From the NCBI GenBank assembly GCA_963707015.1, contig CAVPOO010000017.1:62001-126000 (forward strand): a stretch of DNA of 64,000 bases, in the 5' to 3' direction. The stretch is from CAVPOO01 sp963707015 (GTDB lineage Bacteria > Pseudomonadota > Gammaproteobacteria > Thiohalobacterales > Thiohalobacteraceae). Position numbers and translations under genes: made by a program. Below, piece by piece: positions 27,231-34,833 of the stretch (within the stretch, counting starts at the first letter, position 1; every line of letters starts with the position of its first letter). The notes beneath the pieces are model-generated. The model saw only the letters and a program-made list of their open reading frames with translations. It ran no database searches and was not told the origin of the DNA.

Positions 27231-27584
27231 ATGTTCACTATTAAGGAGATCAGCGCCGGCGAACTCGGTCAGCAGCTGGTTACGAAACGGCGGAGGCTGC
27301 GGCTCATCGATATCCGCACGCCGGCAGAAACCTCGCAAGGCATTATCCCTGGTGCCGAGCTGATTCCGATGCATCTCATCCCCCTGCATATCGAACACTG
27401 GCACAGTGAGAAGCGTACCATCGTGGTTTATTGCCGCAGCGGCCTGCGTTCAGCGCAGCTCTGCGCATTTCTGGCGGCGCGTGGCGACGATATGGATGTG
27501 GTGAACCTCCGTGGCGGCATCATGGACTGGGCGCGTGCAGGTCAGGCATTGGGTCTCCCGGGCCAGGCGGTGGCTGTTGGTTGA
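27231..27584 (+). CDS. Rhodanese-like sulfurtransferase
   Basis: Single-domain rhodanese of 117 aa with catalytic Cys68 in YCRSGLRSA and the LIDIRTPAE motif. It lacks a signal peptide, so it acts in the cytoplasm, probably moving persulfide sulfur. ATG 27231 gives normal family length; a longer frame from 27135 has no support. It precedes tusA and lies near the sox genes, which suggests but does not prove a role in sulfur trafficking. Confidence 0.87.
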   Translation: MFTIKEISAGELGQQLVTKRRRLRLIDIRTPAETSQGIIPGAELIPMHLIPLHIEHWHSEKRTIVVYCRSGLRSAQLCAFLAARGDDMDVVNLRGGIMDWARAGQALGLPGQAVAVG

Positions 27585-27625
27585 CGGCAGCGTGCCCGTC
27601 GGGCAGATTATGGGCCCGCGTACGG

Positions 27626-27654
27626 TTGCGTTTGTATCCGATCTATCATATAAG
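27626..27654 (+). promoter_or_regulatory. Sigma-70 promoter of tusA
   Basis: TTGCGT at 27626-27631, 17 bases, TATAAG at 27649-27654. It is about 95 bases upstream of the tusA ATG and downstream of the rhodanese stop, so tusA can be expressed separately. Confidence 0.55.
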
Positions 27655-27749
27655 TGTCACGCTGTATTCTAATAAATGTAGTCACCGCTCCTGCTGCAGC
27701 GGTCCCAACACGATGCTCAACCCTATACTTGAGAGAGGAGTAGTCAACA

Positions 27750-27980
27750 ATGGCAGATTTTGACGAGGAACTGGATGCATCCGGACTGAACTGTCCGTTG
27801 CCAATATTGCGTGCAAAGAAGGCACTGAATGGCTTGGAGAGCGGCAAGATTCTGCACATCATTGCGACCGATCCGGGTTCCGTGAAAGACTTCGAGGCCT
27901 TCTCCAAGCAGACCGGCAATGAACTGATGGAATCCAAGGAAGACAGCGGCAAGTTCCACTTCCTTATCAAAAAGGCATAA
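27750..27980 (+). CDS. tusA: TusA-family sulfur-carrier protein
   Basis: 76-aa cytoplasmic protein carrying persulfide sulfur. The defining motif C-P-L-P places the active Cys at residue 15. In sulfur oxidisers, TusA proteins feed sulfur to rDsr or sHdr systems; elsewhere they serve tRNA thiolation. No dsr or hdr genes lie in the window. A bidirectional terminator follows. Confidence 0.93.
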   Translation: MADFDEELDASGLNCPLPILRAKKALNGLESGKILHIIATDPGSVKDFEAFSKQTGNELMESKEDSGKFHFLIKKA

Positions 27981-28090
27981 TCGATCCCTGCCATGGGTGA
28001 GGCGATGGGTCGCGTGGACTCCTGGCGGTCTCCCCTGTAGCGAGCTGGTTTCCCGATCAGGGTCGGATAATGGATACCTGAGCTTCAAAG

Positions 28091-28120
28091 AAAACCCCGG
28101 CCGCAAGGCCGGGGTTTTCT
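28091..28120. terminator. Bidirectional terminator between tusA and the first FadL gene
   Basis: A perfect 8-bp stem (28095-28102 with 28107-28114), a GCAA loop, TTTT to the right and AAAA to the left. It can end tusA and the leftward fadL-type gene. Confidence 0.85.
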
Positions 28121-28150
28121 ATTGGTCATCATTGCGCGCCAGCAATGGGT

Positions 28151-29518
28151 TCAGAAAGTATAGACCATCTGACCGCTGAATATGTCGACAGACGAATTCT
28201 TGTAATTACCGGTCAGGATATGGCCGGACCCGTCATCGTTGTTGATCTTGGCGTCACGCACAAACAGGTGGGCATAGGAAAAATCGAAACGGAAGCTGCT
28301 GTTCGGCGTGTGGCTGATACCGAAGGCGAGCCAGAAACGGTCGCTTTCCGCAATGCGGGGTGTGCGTTTTTCTGCGCTGGGGATCGGTGTTTCATCGTAG
28401 GCGCCACCCGTGCGCAACAGCCATTCTGAGCCGAGCCTGTAGTTCGCGCCGAGCGAGTAACGGAAGCTGTTGTTCCAGTCCTCCGGCGTGACGTCGTCGG
28501 GAAGCGGTGCGTTGTCGAAGCTGACCCTCAGCTCCTTGAAGCGGTCCCACTTGGTCCAGGTGACGTCAGCGAGCAAGGCAAGCTTGGGAGTCAGCTGGTG
28601 ATAAGCGCTGAGGGAGACAGATTCCGGCAGGTCGAGGTCGGCCGAGACATCCTCCTTGGTAAAGGGAAACGCAGGTTGCACTGCGGTTGGTACGTCAAAG
28701 CGCACGTCTCCCTCGAGCTCGTATTTGAGCTTGGAGCGGTAGGACAGCCCGAAACGGGTATCGGGACTGAGTTCCATCAGCAGGCCGACGTTATAACCCC
28801 AGGCCCAGTCATCGCCCGACAGATTGGCCCGACCATCGAGCGCCTGAGCACAGAAACCCGATGGCGGTCCTGCCGGGGGTGGCGGGCACTGGCCCTGCGC
28901 ATCCACCTGAGCCCCAAAATCAATTGCGTTGGTGAGGTCTGCATCAGCATATTGTGCGTTTGCGCCGATGCCGATCGAAAACATGCTATTAAACTTGTAT
29001 GCGAGCGCGGGGTTGATATTTACCGTCTTCAATTCGGTCCGGATTGCGTGATAACGACCCACCCAGTCGTTTGTGTACTTGGTTTTCAATCCGAAGGGTA
29101 CGTTGATGCCGAGCCCCACATGCAGGTTGTTGGTCAGCTGGTGGCCGATATAGAGATTCGGGACTACGCCGGTCTCCCCGGTGTCGGAGCCATTCGTGCC
29201 AAGCAGGGCGTTCGTGCCCTGAAAGTTAGGCGAGCCGGCGGTTGACCCCTTATTATCGAATTTGGCGTTCAGCGCAATGATGTGCACACCGGCAACGGCC
29301 TGCGTTCCCGGTACCCGCGTCAGGCCCGCCGGATTGAAGAAGATGGTGCTGACATCCTCGGCACTGGCACTTCTGCCGGCATACGCATTTCCCAGTCCAC
29401 CGACAGTTTGTTCAAACAGCTGAAATCCTCCCGCCTGTGCTTGTGGTAAGACACCTGCGATAAGGAAACCGGCCGCGAGTATGCGGCGCGAAACACTGGA
29501 CCATAACGGATTTGTCAT
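28151..29518 (-). CDS. OmpP1/FadL-family outer-membrane transporter
   Basis: Beta-barrel channel for hydrophobic molecules, 455 aa. A signal peptide (cleavage after Q-A-Q-A) is followed by GGFQLFEQTVGGLGNAYAG and FFNPAGLT, the N-terminal FadL signature that forms the hatch, and it ends with Phe as outer-membrane barrels do. ATG 29518 is chosen for AGGAGG eight bases upstream; the open frame extends to 29659 but that part is not protein-like. The substrate may be fatty acids or aromatic hydrocarbons. It diverges from a second FadL-family gene. Confidence 0.9.
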   Translation of the reverse strand: MTNPLWSSVSRRILAAGFLIAGVLPQAQAGGFQLFEQTVGGLGNAYAGRSASAEDVSTIFFNPAGLTRVPGTQAVAGVHIIALNAKFDNKGSTAGSPNFQGTNALLGTNGSDTGETGVVPNLYIGHQLTNNLHVGLGINVPFGLKTKYTNDWVGRYHAIRTELKTVNINPALAYKFNSMFSIGIGANAQYADADLTNAIDFGAQVDAQGQCPPPPAGPPSGFCAQALDGRANLSGDDWAWGYNVGLLMELSPDTRFGLSYRSKLKYELEGDVRFDVPTAVQPAFPFTKEDVSADLDLPESVSLSAYHQLTPKLALLADVTWTKWDRFKELRVSFDNAPLPDDVTPEDWNNSFRYSLGANYRLGSEWLLRTGGAYDETPIPSAEKRTPRIAESDRFWLAFGISHTPNSSFRFDFSYAHLFVRDAKINNDDGSGHILTGNYKNSSVDIFSGQMVYTF

Positions 29519-29773
29519 CCTGTAATCCTCCTCTGTCATCCTTTTCTTCCTTCCCGCCTTCAGTCGAGAACACCACAGCGGGGCTATATTTCCGTTGATT
29601 CGACCACCTATCCCCAACGATGTGGCATTGCCTGTGACTTCCTGGCTGAATTGAAGCACAAAGGTTAGCCGAAAGTCAGCCCCAAATGGAAAAAATCCTA
29701 CAGTTTTGTTGTGAGCTAGCGACAGTTCGATCGCAAGGAGTCTCCGGCATGCGCTTTATCCTGTCTGAATATA

Positions 29774-29802
29774 TTGACAAATTGTGGTTTCGTTGTCATT
29801 CT
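29774..29802 (+). promoter_or_regulatory. Candidate promoter of the rightward FadL-family gene
   Basis: A perfect TTGACA at 29774-29779 with a weak CATTCT 17 bases on. The 358-base gap between the two divergent porin genes (29519-29876) must hold both promoters; no operator is obvious. Confidence 0.3.
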
Positions 29803-29876
29803 GTCCCGAATGTCCGCGCGTCTGTTGCTGAATAGCAACGCTGTCTTTGGATGGGGTACCCAGGAGGGATGGAGAG

Positions 29877-31217
29877 ATGAAACATAGTCTTGCTCGAATA
29901 ATGCTGACGGGCGTTATCGCGCTTGGTCTGGCAGCGCCACCTGCCCACGCAACAACCGGCTACTTTCTGAACGGTTATGGGGGTAAAGCGCGGGGCATGG
30001 GCGGCGCGGGTGTCGCCTTTGCGCAGGATTCGATGGCGCCGGCAACCAATCCAGCCGGGTTGTCGTTCGTTGGCAGGCGTCTCGACTTTGGCGTCACGGC
30101 CTTCAGTCCCAAGCGTGACGGCGCGCTGGACGCGTCGCTGATCGGTGGGGCCTCGAGCAGTGAAAACAGTGGTTCGACGCTATTTGCGATTCCCGCGGGT
30201 GGCGTCAGCCAGCCTGTCACAAGCCAGATCACGCTGGGTCTGGCCATTGTCGCGAACGGGGGCCTGAGTACCCGCTACAGTAACAATATTTACGATCAGG
30301 CCCTGGCGCCGGCCGCGGGTGTGCCTGTGGGTGCGATACCGAACACCGGGACGCTGGGCGTGAATCTGGCGCAGGCGCTGATGTTGCCGACCATGGCCTT
30401 CAAGCTGACCCAGAACCATTCGATTGGCGCCAGCCTGATCATCGGCTTTCAGACCTTTCGCGCCTACGGTCTGGGTGACTTTGCCGCCTTCGGTTTTTCC
30501 AGTGATCCAGCCCATCTCACCAATAACGGCAATGACAAGGTATGGGGCTTCGGGGGGCGGGTCGGATATACCGGCAAGCTGACCAGCTGGCTCACTGTCG
30601 GTGCGACCTATGCCTCGAAGGTCAACATGAGCAAGTTCAGCGATTACAGCGGATTGTTTGCCGAGCAGGGTGATTTTGATATCCCCTCGAACTATGCCGT
30701 GGGCTTGGCGCTGACCCCGACACCCAGGCTGACTTTTGCCCTCGATGCCCAGAAGATCAAATATACCGATGTCGCATCGATCTCGAATGACGGGCCGACA
30801 GCGGCGGAATTCACGGCGCCGTTCCTTATGCAGCCCACCCCCCGGCCCCTGGGGACGAATGACGGCTACGGCTTTGGCTGGGACGATATCTGGGTCTTCA
30901 GGTTTGGTGTGAATTATGCGTACAACAGCCAGTGGACCTTTCGCGGCGGGTTTACGTACAACCAGGAGGTCTATGATGATGACCAGGCGCTGTTCAATAT
31001 TCTGGCGCCGGCCGTTATCAGACAACACCTGACGGCCGGCTTCAGCTATAGCCCGTCCGCCAACAGTGAATGGACGGTGTCCTACCAGCATGCCTTCAAG
31101 GAGACCCAGGATAATTTCTACGATACGGGTACGATCCTCGGGCCGGGTACCGGGTATTCCGCCGACACCAGCATGCACCAGAACTCGATTGGCGTGGAGT
31201 ACGCGCTCAAGTTCTGA
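29877..31217 (+). CDS. Second OmpP1/FadL-family outer-membrane transporter
   Basis: Beta-barrel protein of 446 aa with signal peptide (A-H-A cleavage), GYGGKARGMGGAGVAF and NPAGLSFV in the hatch region, and terminal Phe (ALKF). It differs strongly from the FadL protein at 28151-29518, so the two are not recent duplicates. ATG 29877 lies after AGGAGG at 29862-29867. A terminator follows at 31267. Substrate unknown. Confidence 0.9.
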   Translation: MKHSLARIMLTGVIALGLAAPPAHATTGYFLNGYGGKARGMGGAGVAFAQDSMAPATNPAGLSFVGRRLDFGVTAFSPKRDGALDASLIGGASSSENSGSTLFAIPAGGVSQPVTSQITLGLAIVANGGLSTRYSNNIYDQALAPAAGVPVGAIPNTGTLGVNLAQALMLPTMAFKLTQNHSIGASLIIGFQTFRAYGLGDFAAFGFSSDPAHLTNNGNDKVWGFGGRVGYTGKLTSWLTVGATYASKVNMSKFSDYSGLFAEQGDFDIPSNYAVGLALTPTPRLTFALDAQKIKYTDVASISNDGPTAAEFTAPFLMQPTPRPLGTNDGYGFGWDDIWVFRFGVNYAYNSQWTFRGGFTYNQEVYDDDQALFNILAPAVIRQHLTAGFSYSPSANSEWTVSYQHAFKETQDNFYDTGTILGPGTGYSADTSMHQNSIGVEYALKF

Positions 31218-31266
31218 GGTTTGGCCGTGGTGTCCGGGTATTTCGTTCCTGCCGTACAGACAGCGC

Positions 31267-31300
31267 AAGGGCTATGGAAACATGGCCCTTTTTGCTTTTT
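31267..31300 (+). terminator. Terminator after the second FadL-family gene
   Basis: A 10-bp stem with one G-T pair (31267-31276 with 31281-31290), a GAAA tetraloop, and a long T-rich tail. Confidence 0.8.
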
Positions 31301-31489
31301 TCGACGGATGGGTCCTCGGGCGGCCTGGCTGAGGCGCATCGCATGCAGCGGGGTCTGCAGGGTCCAGCGTCGCTGATTCTGTCGGCTGCCAGGGGTGCTG
31401 CGACCGCCTGAAGTTGCCCCTGGTGTGAGTGGTTCGGGTTGCTGGCGTGGATGGGCCGACTTGGGCCGACTGACTGTCCTCCGCGCGGA

Positions 31490-31518
31490 CAAAAAAAAGC
31501 GGCTGCTGATGCGCCGCT
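31490..31518 (-). terminator. Leftward terminator with no assigned gene
   Basis: Read on the minus strand: AGCGGC, loop, GCCGCT, then eight T. No coding sequence leads into it from the right, so it points to a leftward untranslated transcript, or to a terminator left from a lost gene. Confidence 0.6.
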
Positions 31519-31700
31519 ATTCTGTCTAGCGTGTCTAGACGTGTCTCCGAACAGGTGTTGTTATTATTCTGTTCGTTTGTAGCAGGCTCCCGCTTGTTAT
31601 GACTTTTGTGTCGGGTAGCTCCCCAATTCCTGGTCTTATTGTTCGCACCATGCCTGGCACCTGATGTTAATAAGGCAACTGTTGTGCCAGATAATATAAT
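31490..31700 (-). ncRNA. Possible small RNA in the 31.2-32.2 kb gap
   Basis: The gap 31218-32188 has no supportable protein and is much richer in A+T at 31660-31980 than its surroundings. A leftward terminator ends at 31490, and TATATT-like boxes lie near 31690-31700 on the minus strand. Together these suggest a transcript of about 200 bases. The only minus-strand frame in it (38 codons) has a weak ribosome site. No known RNA family was recognised. Confidence 0.25.
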
Positions 31701-32074
31701 CTGATGTAATTCATAAAGTTATAAGTGCATTGCGCACGACTGATAATAATTGACGCCTATTGTGTAAATTGTGTCGACACTGCGATTCCAGGCCAGGTCG
31801 CGTGGAAAATAATAAATAAGCATTTGAAACAGGTAGATAGATTATTTCGTGTCAATAACTCTGCTGGAAAGTACCGCCGTCAGCCGGGTCGACACGCGGC
31901 TGTTATGCAATGCGTTGGTTCAAATAGTTATCATAACTTACTGATAAGTAGTTTAATAATAGATGCCTAAACTGTAAGAAAACGCGACACACGTGGCTTG
32001 TTCGCGTGCTTCGATCAAACGTGACTCATAGCCGGCGAGCAATGATGTTGGTGCTTGCACCCAGTTGAGAACAC

Positions 32075-32102
32075 TTCACTTTTCGCAGAATTCCCGTAGA
32101 AT
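32075..32102 (+). promoter_or_regulatory. Sigma-70 promoter of the rpsP operon
   Basis: TTCACT at 32075-32080, 16 bases, TAGAAT at 32097-32102. It gives a leader of about 80 bases before rpsP. Confidence 0.5.
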
Positions 32103-32188
32103 GCGCCGTCTACCCCGGGCGGCGCGTTGCCGATCCGGCAACTGTATTCATCGGGGTTAACCCCCAGTTTCAGAGGATTCGACAGATT

Positions 32189-32443
32189 ATGGTTACCATT
32201 CGCCTGGCGAGAGGCGGTGCCAAGAAGCGCCCTTTTTACCATATTGTTGTCACCGACAGCCGCAACCGGCGCGATGGTCGTTGTATCGAGCGTGTCGGTT
32301 TTTTCAATCCGATTGCGCAGGACAAAGATGAGGGACTGCGCATCAACAGGGAGCGCATTGCCTATTGGCTCTCCGTGGGGGCGAAGACCTCAGAGCGTGT
32401 GAGCAAATTGCTGGCCAGCGAAGCGCCGCCTGCAGCGGCGTGA
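32189..32443 (+). CDS. rpsP: 30S ribosomal protein S16
   Basis: 84-aa primary 16S rRNA-binding protein of the small subunit. It has the family opening MVTIRLARGGAKKRPFYH and the motif RVGFFNP. It begins the conserved rpsP-rimM-trmD-rplS operon. Confidence 0.98.
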   Translation: MVTIRLARGGAKKRPFYHIVVTDSRNRRDGRCIERVGFFNPIAQDKDEGLRINRERIAYWLSVGAKTSERVSKLLASEAPPAAA

Positions 32444-32484
32444 GTACAGCAGGTGCGGCCTGGCCGCACCGTGCATGTTGATCG

Positions 32485-33000
32485 ATGGGCCACGGGCAGC
32501 AGGAACGCATGGTGCCGGTCGGTCGGATCAGTGGCCTGTACGGTGTGCAAGGCTGGCTGCGGGTTTATTCGTTCACGGAACCACGAGAGAATATTATTGC
32601 GTATCAGCCCTGGTATCTGAATCAGGCTGGCGAGTGGCGGACCGTCCAGGTGCAGGCCGGTCGCCGACAGGGTAAGGGTGTTGTAGCCAAGCTTGAAGGC
32701 TGCAACGATCGCGACAGTGCTGCCGCGTTGATCGGAAACGACATTGCCATTTGCCGCAACCAGCTTCCGACGGCCGACACGGGTGAGTATTATTGGGCAG
32801 ATCTGGTTGGGCTGCGGGTGCGTACGGTGGAGGGGGTCGAGCTGGGAACTGTTGATCACCTGATGGAAACGGGCGCCAATGACGTGCTTGTTGTCCGCGG
32901 TGACCGGGAACGGCTGATTCCCTTTGTCCGAGGGCCCGTGATTCGCGAGGTCGATCTGGAACACGGCTGCATTGAGGTCGACTGGGACCCGCAGTTTTGA
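32485..33000 (+). CDS. rimM: 16S rRNA processing protein RimM
   Basis: 171-aa maturation factor for the 30S head. The N-terminal RimM domain begins VPVGRISGLYGVQGWLRVYSF, and the C-terminal PRC-barrel includes YYWADLVGLRV and LIPFV. It sits between rpsP and trmD as usual. Confidence 0.96.
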   Translation: MGHGQQERMVPVGRISGLYGVQGWLRVYSFTEPRENIIAYQPWYLNQAGEWRTVQVQAGRRQGKGVVAKLEGCNDRDSAAALIGNDIAICRNQLPTADTGEYYWADLVGLRVRTVEGVELGTVDHLMETGANDVLVVRGDRERLIPFVRGPVIREVDLEHGCIEVDWDPQF

Positions 33001-33036
33001 ACGGGTTCCGGGCTGCGGCTGACCGTCAGCTCCGGT

Positions 33037-33780
33037 ATGCGAATTGACGTTATCAGTCTGTTTCCGGAGATGATCCGGCAAGTGACCGAATACGGGGTCA
33101 CGGGAAAGGCAGCAGCCCGCGGCTTACTGCAGCTGGTGACCTGGAATCCGCGTGACTACACCCGCGACCGGCACCGCAGTGTTGACGACCGGCCTTACGG
33201 CGGGGGTCCGGGTATGGTGATGTCTGCGCAGCCGGTGTGTGATGCGATCCGCGCCGCGCGGGCCGATGGCGGCGAAGTATCCGTGATCTACCTGTCGCCG
33301 CAGGGCGCGGTACTGGATCAGACGTCGATACAGAATTTCGCGGCTCGTTCGCGGATGGTCTTGCTCTGCGGACGGTACGAGGGTATCGATGAGCGTGTTG
33401 TCGAGCTGGAAGTTGATGAAGAGTGGTCGCTTGGCGATTATGTGCTGAGCGGGGGGGAGCTCGCCGCAATGGTTGTCATCGATGCGGTGACGCGATTGCT
33501 TCCCGATGTGCTGGGCGATGAGGATTCGGCTGAACAGGACTCGTTCAGTAACGGTCTTCTGGATTGCCCGCACTACACGCGTCCCGAGACGTTTGCAGGC
33601 ATGCGTGTCCCGGAGGTATTGCTCGGCGGACATCACGCCGAGATTGAACGCTGGCGGCATAAGCAGGCGCTGGGGCGAACATGGCTCCGGCGCCCCGAAC
33701 TGCTGGCGAAACGGCAGTTGACGGAAGAAGATACGGCGTTGCTCGCAGAATTTGTCAATGCATTCGACGCGAGTCAATGA
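33037..33780 (+). CDS. trmD: tRNA (guanine-37-N1)-methyltransferase TrmD
   Basis: 247-aa SPOUT enzyme that methylates G37 of tRNAs to prevent frameshifting. It has the start MRIDVISLFPEM, the substrate loop DDRPYGGGPGMVM, and the trefoil-knot SAM site YVLSGGELAAMVVIDA. Length is typical. Confidence 0.98.
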   Translation: MRIDVISLFPEMIRQVTEYGVTGKAAARGLLQLVTWNPRDYTRDRHRSVDDRPYGGGPGMVMSAQPVCDAIRAARADGGEVSVIYLSPQGAVLDQTSIQNFAARSRMVLLCGRYEGIDERVVELEVDEEWSLGDYVLSGGELAAMVVIDAVTRLLPDVLGDEDSAEQDSFSNGLLDCPHYTRPETFAGMRVPEVLLGGHHAEIERWRHKQALGRTWLRRPELLAKRQLTEEDTALLAEFVNAFDASQ

Positions 33781-33814
33781 CAGGGTTGGAAGAATTGATC
33801 AGGCAGGTGAAGCT

Positions 33815-34159
33815 ATGAGTAACATCATCGAGACACTGGAAAAGGAACAGATGACCCGCGAGGTTCCTGCGTTCGCGCCGGGCGATACGGTGGTGGTAAA
33901 AGTCAAGGTAAAGGAAGGTAACCGTGAGCGCACACAGGCCTTCGAGGGTGTGGTCATCGCAAAGCGCAATCGTGGTCTCAATTCGGCGTTTACCGTGCGC
34001 AAGATTTCCCACGGGGAGGGCGTGGAGCGGGTCTTTCAGACCTACAGCCCGGCGATAGAAGGGATTGCGGTGAAGCGGCGCGGCGATGTTCGGCGCGCCA
34101 AGCTGTATTACCTTCGTGAGCGTCAAGGCAAATCCGCACGCATTAAGGAAAAGATCTGA
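33815..34159 (+). CDS. rplS: 50S ribosomal protein L19
   Basis: 114-aa large-subunit protein at the subunit interface. Recognisable motifs are PGDTVVVKVKVKEGNRERTQAF split over residues 22-43 and KLYYLRERQGKSARIKEK at the end. ATG 33815 gives the normal N-terminus; the longer frame from 33752 overlaps trmD. A terminator follows. Confidence 0.98.
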   Translation: MSNIIETLEKEQMTREVPAFAPGDTVVVKVKVKEGNRERTQAFEGVVIAKRNRGLNSAFTVRKISHGEGVERVFQTYSPAIEGIAVKRRGDVRRAKLYYLRERQGKSARIKEKI

Positions 34160-34213
34160 TCCTTGCGGCATGGCGTGATCAGCGCGCTGCAACGATCTGT
34201 ACCCGATAGTCGA

Positions 34214-34242
34214 GGCGCCATTTGGCAACCGGCGCTTTTTTG
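34214..34242 (+). terminator. Terminator of the rpsP operon
   Basis: GCGCC (34215-34219) pairs with GGCGC (34231-34235), followed by TTTTTT. The stem is short but the T-run is clear. Confidence 0.6.
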
Positions 34243-34263
34243 TCGGTATCATGAACCGGAGGG

Positions 34264-34824
34264 GTGCACAGGCACCCCGACCGATACGCTGTGATTGACA
34301 GTCCGGGTGGGCGTATCTGTCTGGCGCTCGGCAATGGCGACAGGCTGTGCGCGATTGACTTCCTGAGCAGGTTTACGCCTTTGCGTGCGCGGAAGCCGCA
34401 CGCTGAAACAGGTGACACCTCAGCTGGAAAGATATTGTGACGATCCCGTCAGGGAGCCGCAGCTTGCGATATCACGGGAAGGGGCCCTTTTCCCTTTTTC
34501 CGCGAGGCGTATGGCAGGCATTGCCCGGTATCCCGCCAGGCAGAACCTGTACCGGCAGGGAACTGGCCGCCAGACTTCACACTTCCCCGCGAGCAGTCGG
34601 GCAGGCCTGCCAGGCAAAATTCATTACCCGTCGTGATTCGCTGCCATCGTGTCGTGGCTGCGAGTGGCCTGGGCGGTTATGGCGTCGTCGTCGCCGGCAA
34701 GCGGATGCGTATCAAGCGCGGGTTGCTCGGCCACGCACGCCCGTGGCCTTCCATGGCCTTGAAAAGCGCTCCCCGCGTCCCTATTCAAACAACACACGTG
34801 CAACCGGATTTCCGATGGAGGTAA
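34264..34824 (+). pseudogene. Decayed methylated-DNA-protein cysteine methyltransferase (ogt/MGMT family)
   Basis: The parts of an O6-alkylguanine repair protein are spread over successive frames. Frame one begins near 34264 (YAVIDSPGGRICLALGNGD), frame two carries LKQVTPQLERYCDD, frame three carries GVWQALPGIPPGRT and SPRAVGQACQA, and frame one resumes with NSLPVVIRCHRVVAASG and KRGLLGH. Each step equals one surplus base, mostly in homopolymers (for example AAAA at 34616-34619). The active-site PCHR reads RCHR; the reactive Cys is kept but Pro is replaced. No single open frame could make an active protein. It fills most of the gap between rplS and htpG. Confidence 0.75.
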
Positions 34825-34833
34825 TGAGCGATC

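Noticed and set aside
30180..31268. Long leftward frame opposite the second FadL gene
   Set aside because: It is a shadow of the codon pattern of the true gene, with no domain and no start signals. The same applies to leftward frames at 14187-15185 and 53594-54535 and the rightward frame at 25649-26917.
31725..31970. Possible 81-aa protein in the AT-rich gap
   Set aside because: No ribosome binding site and no recognisable features; composition follows the local AT bias.
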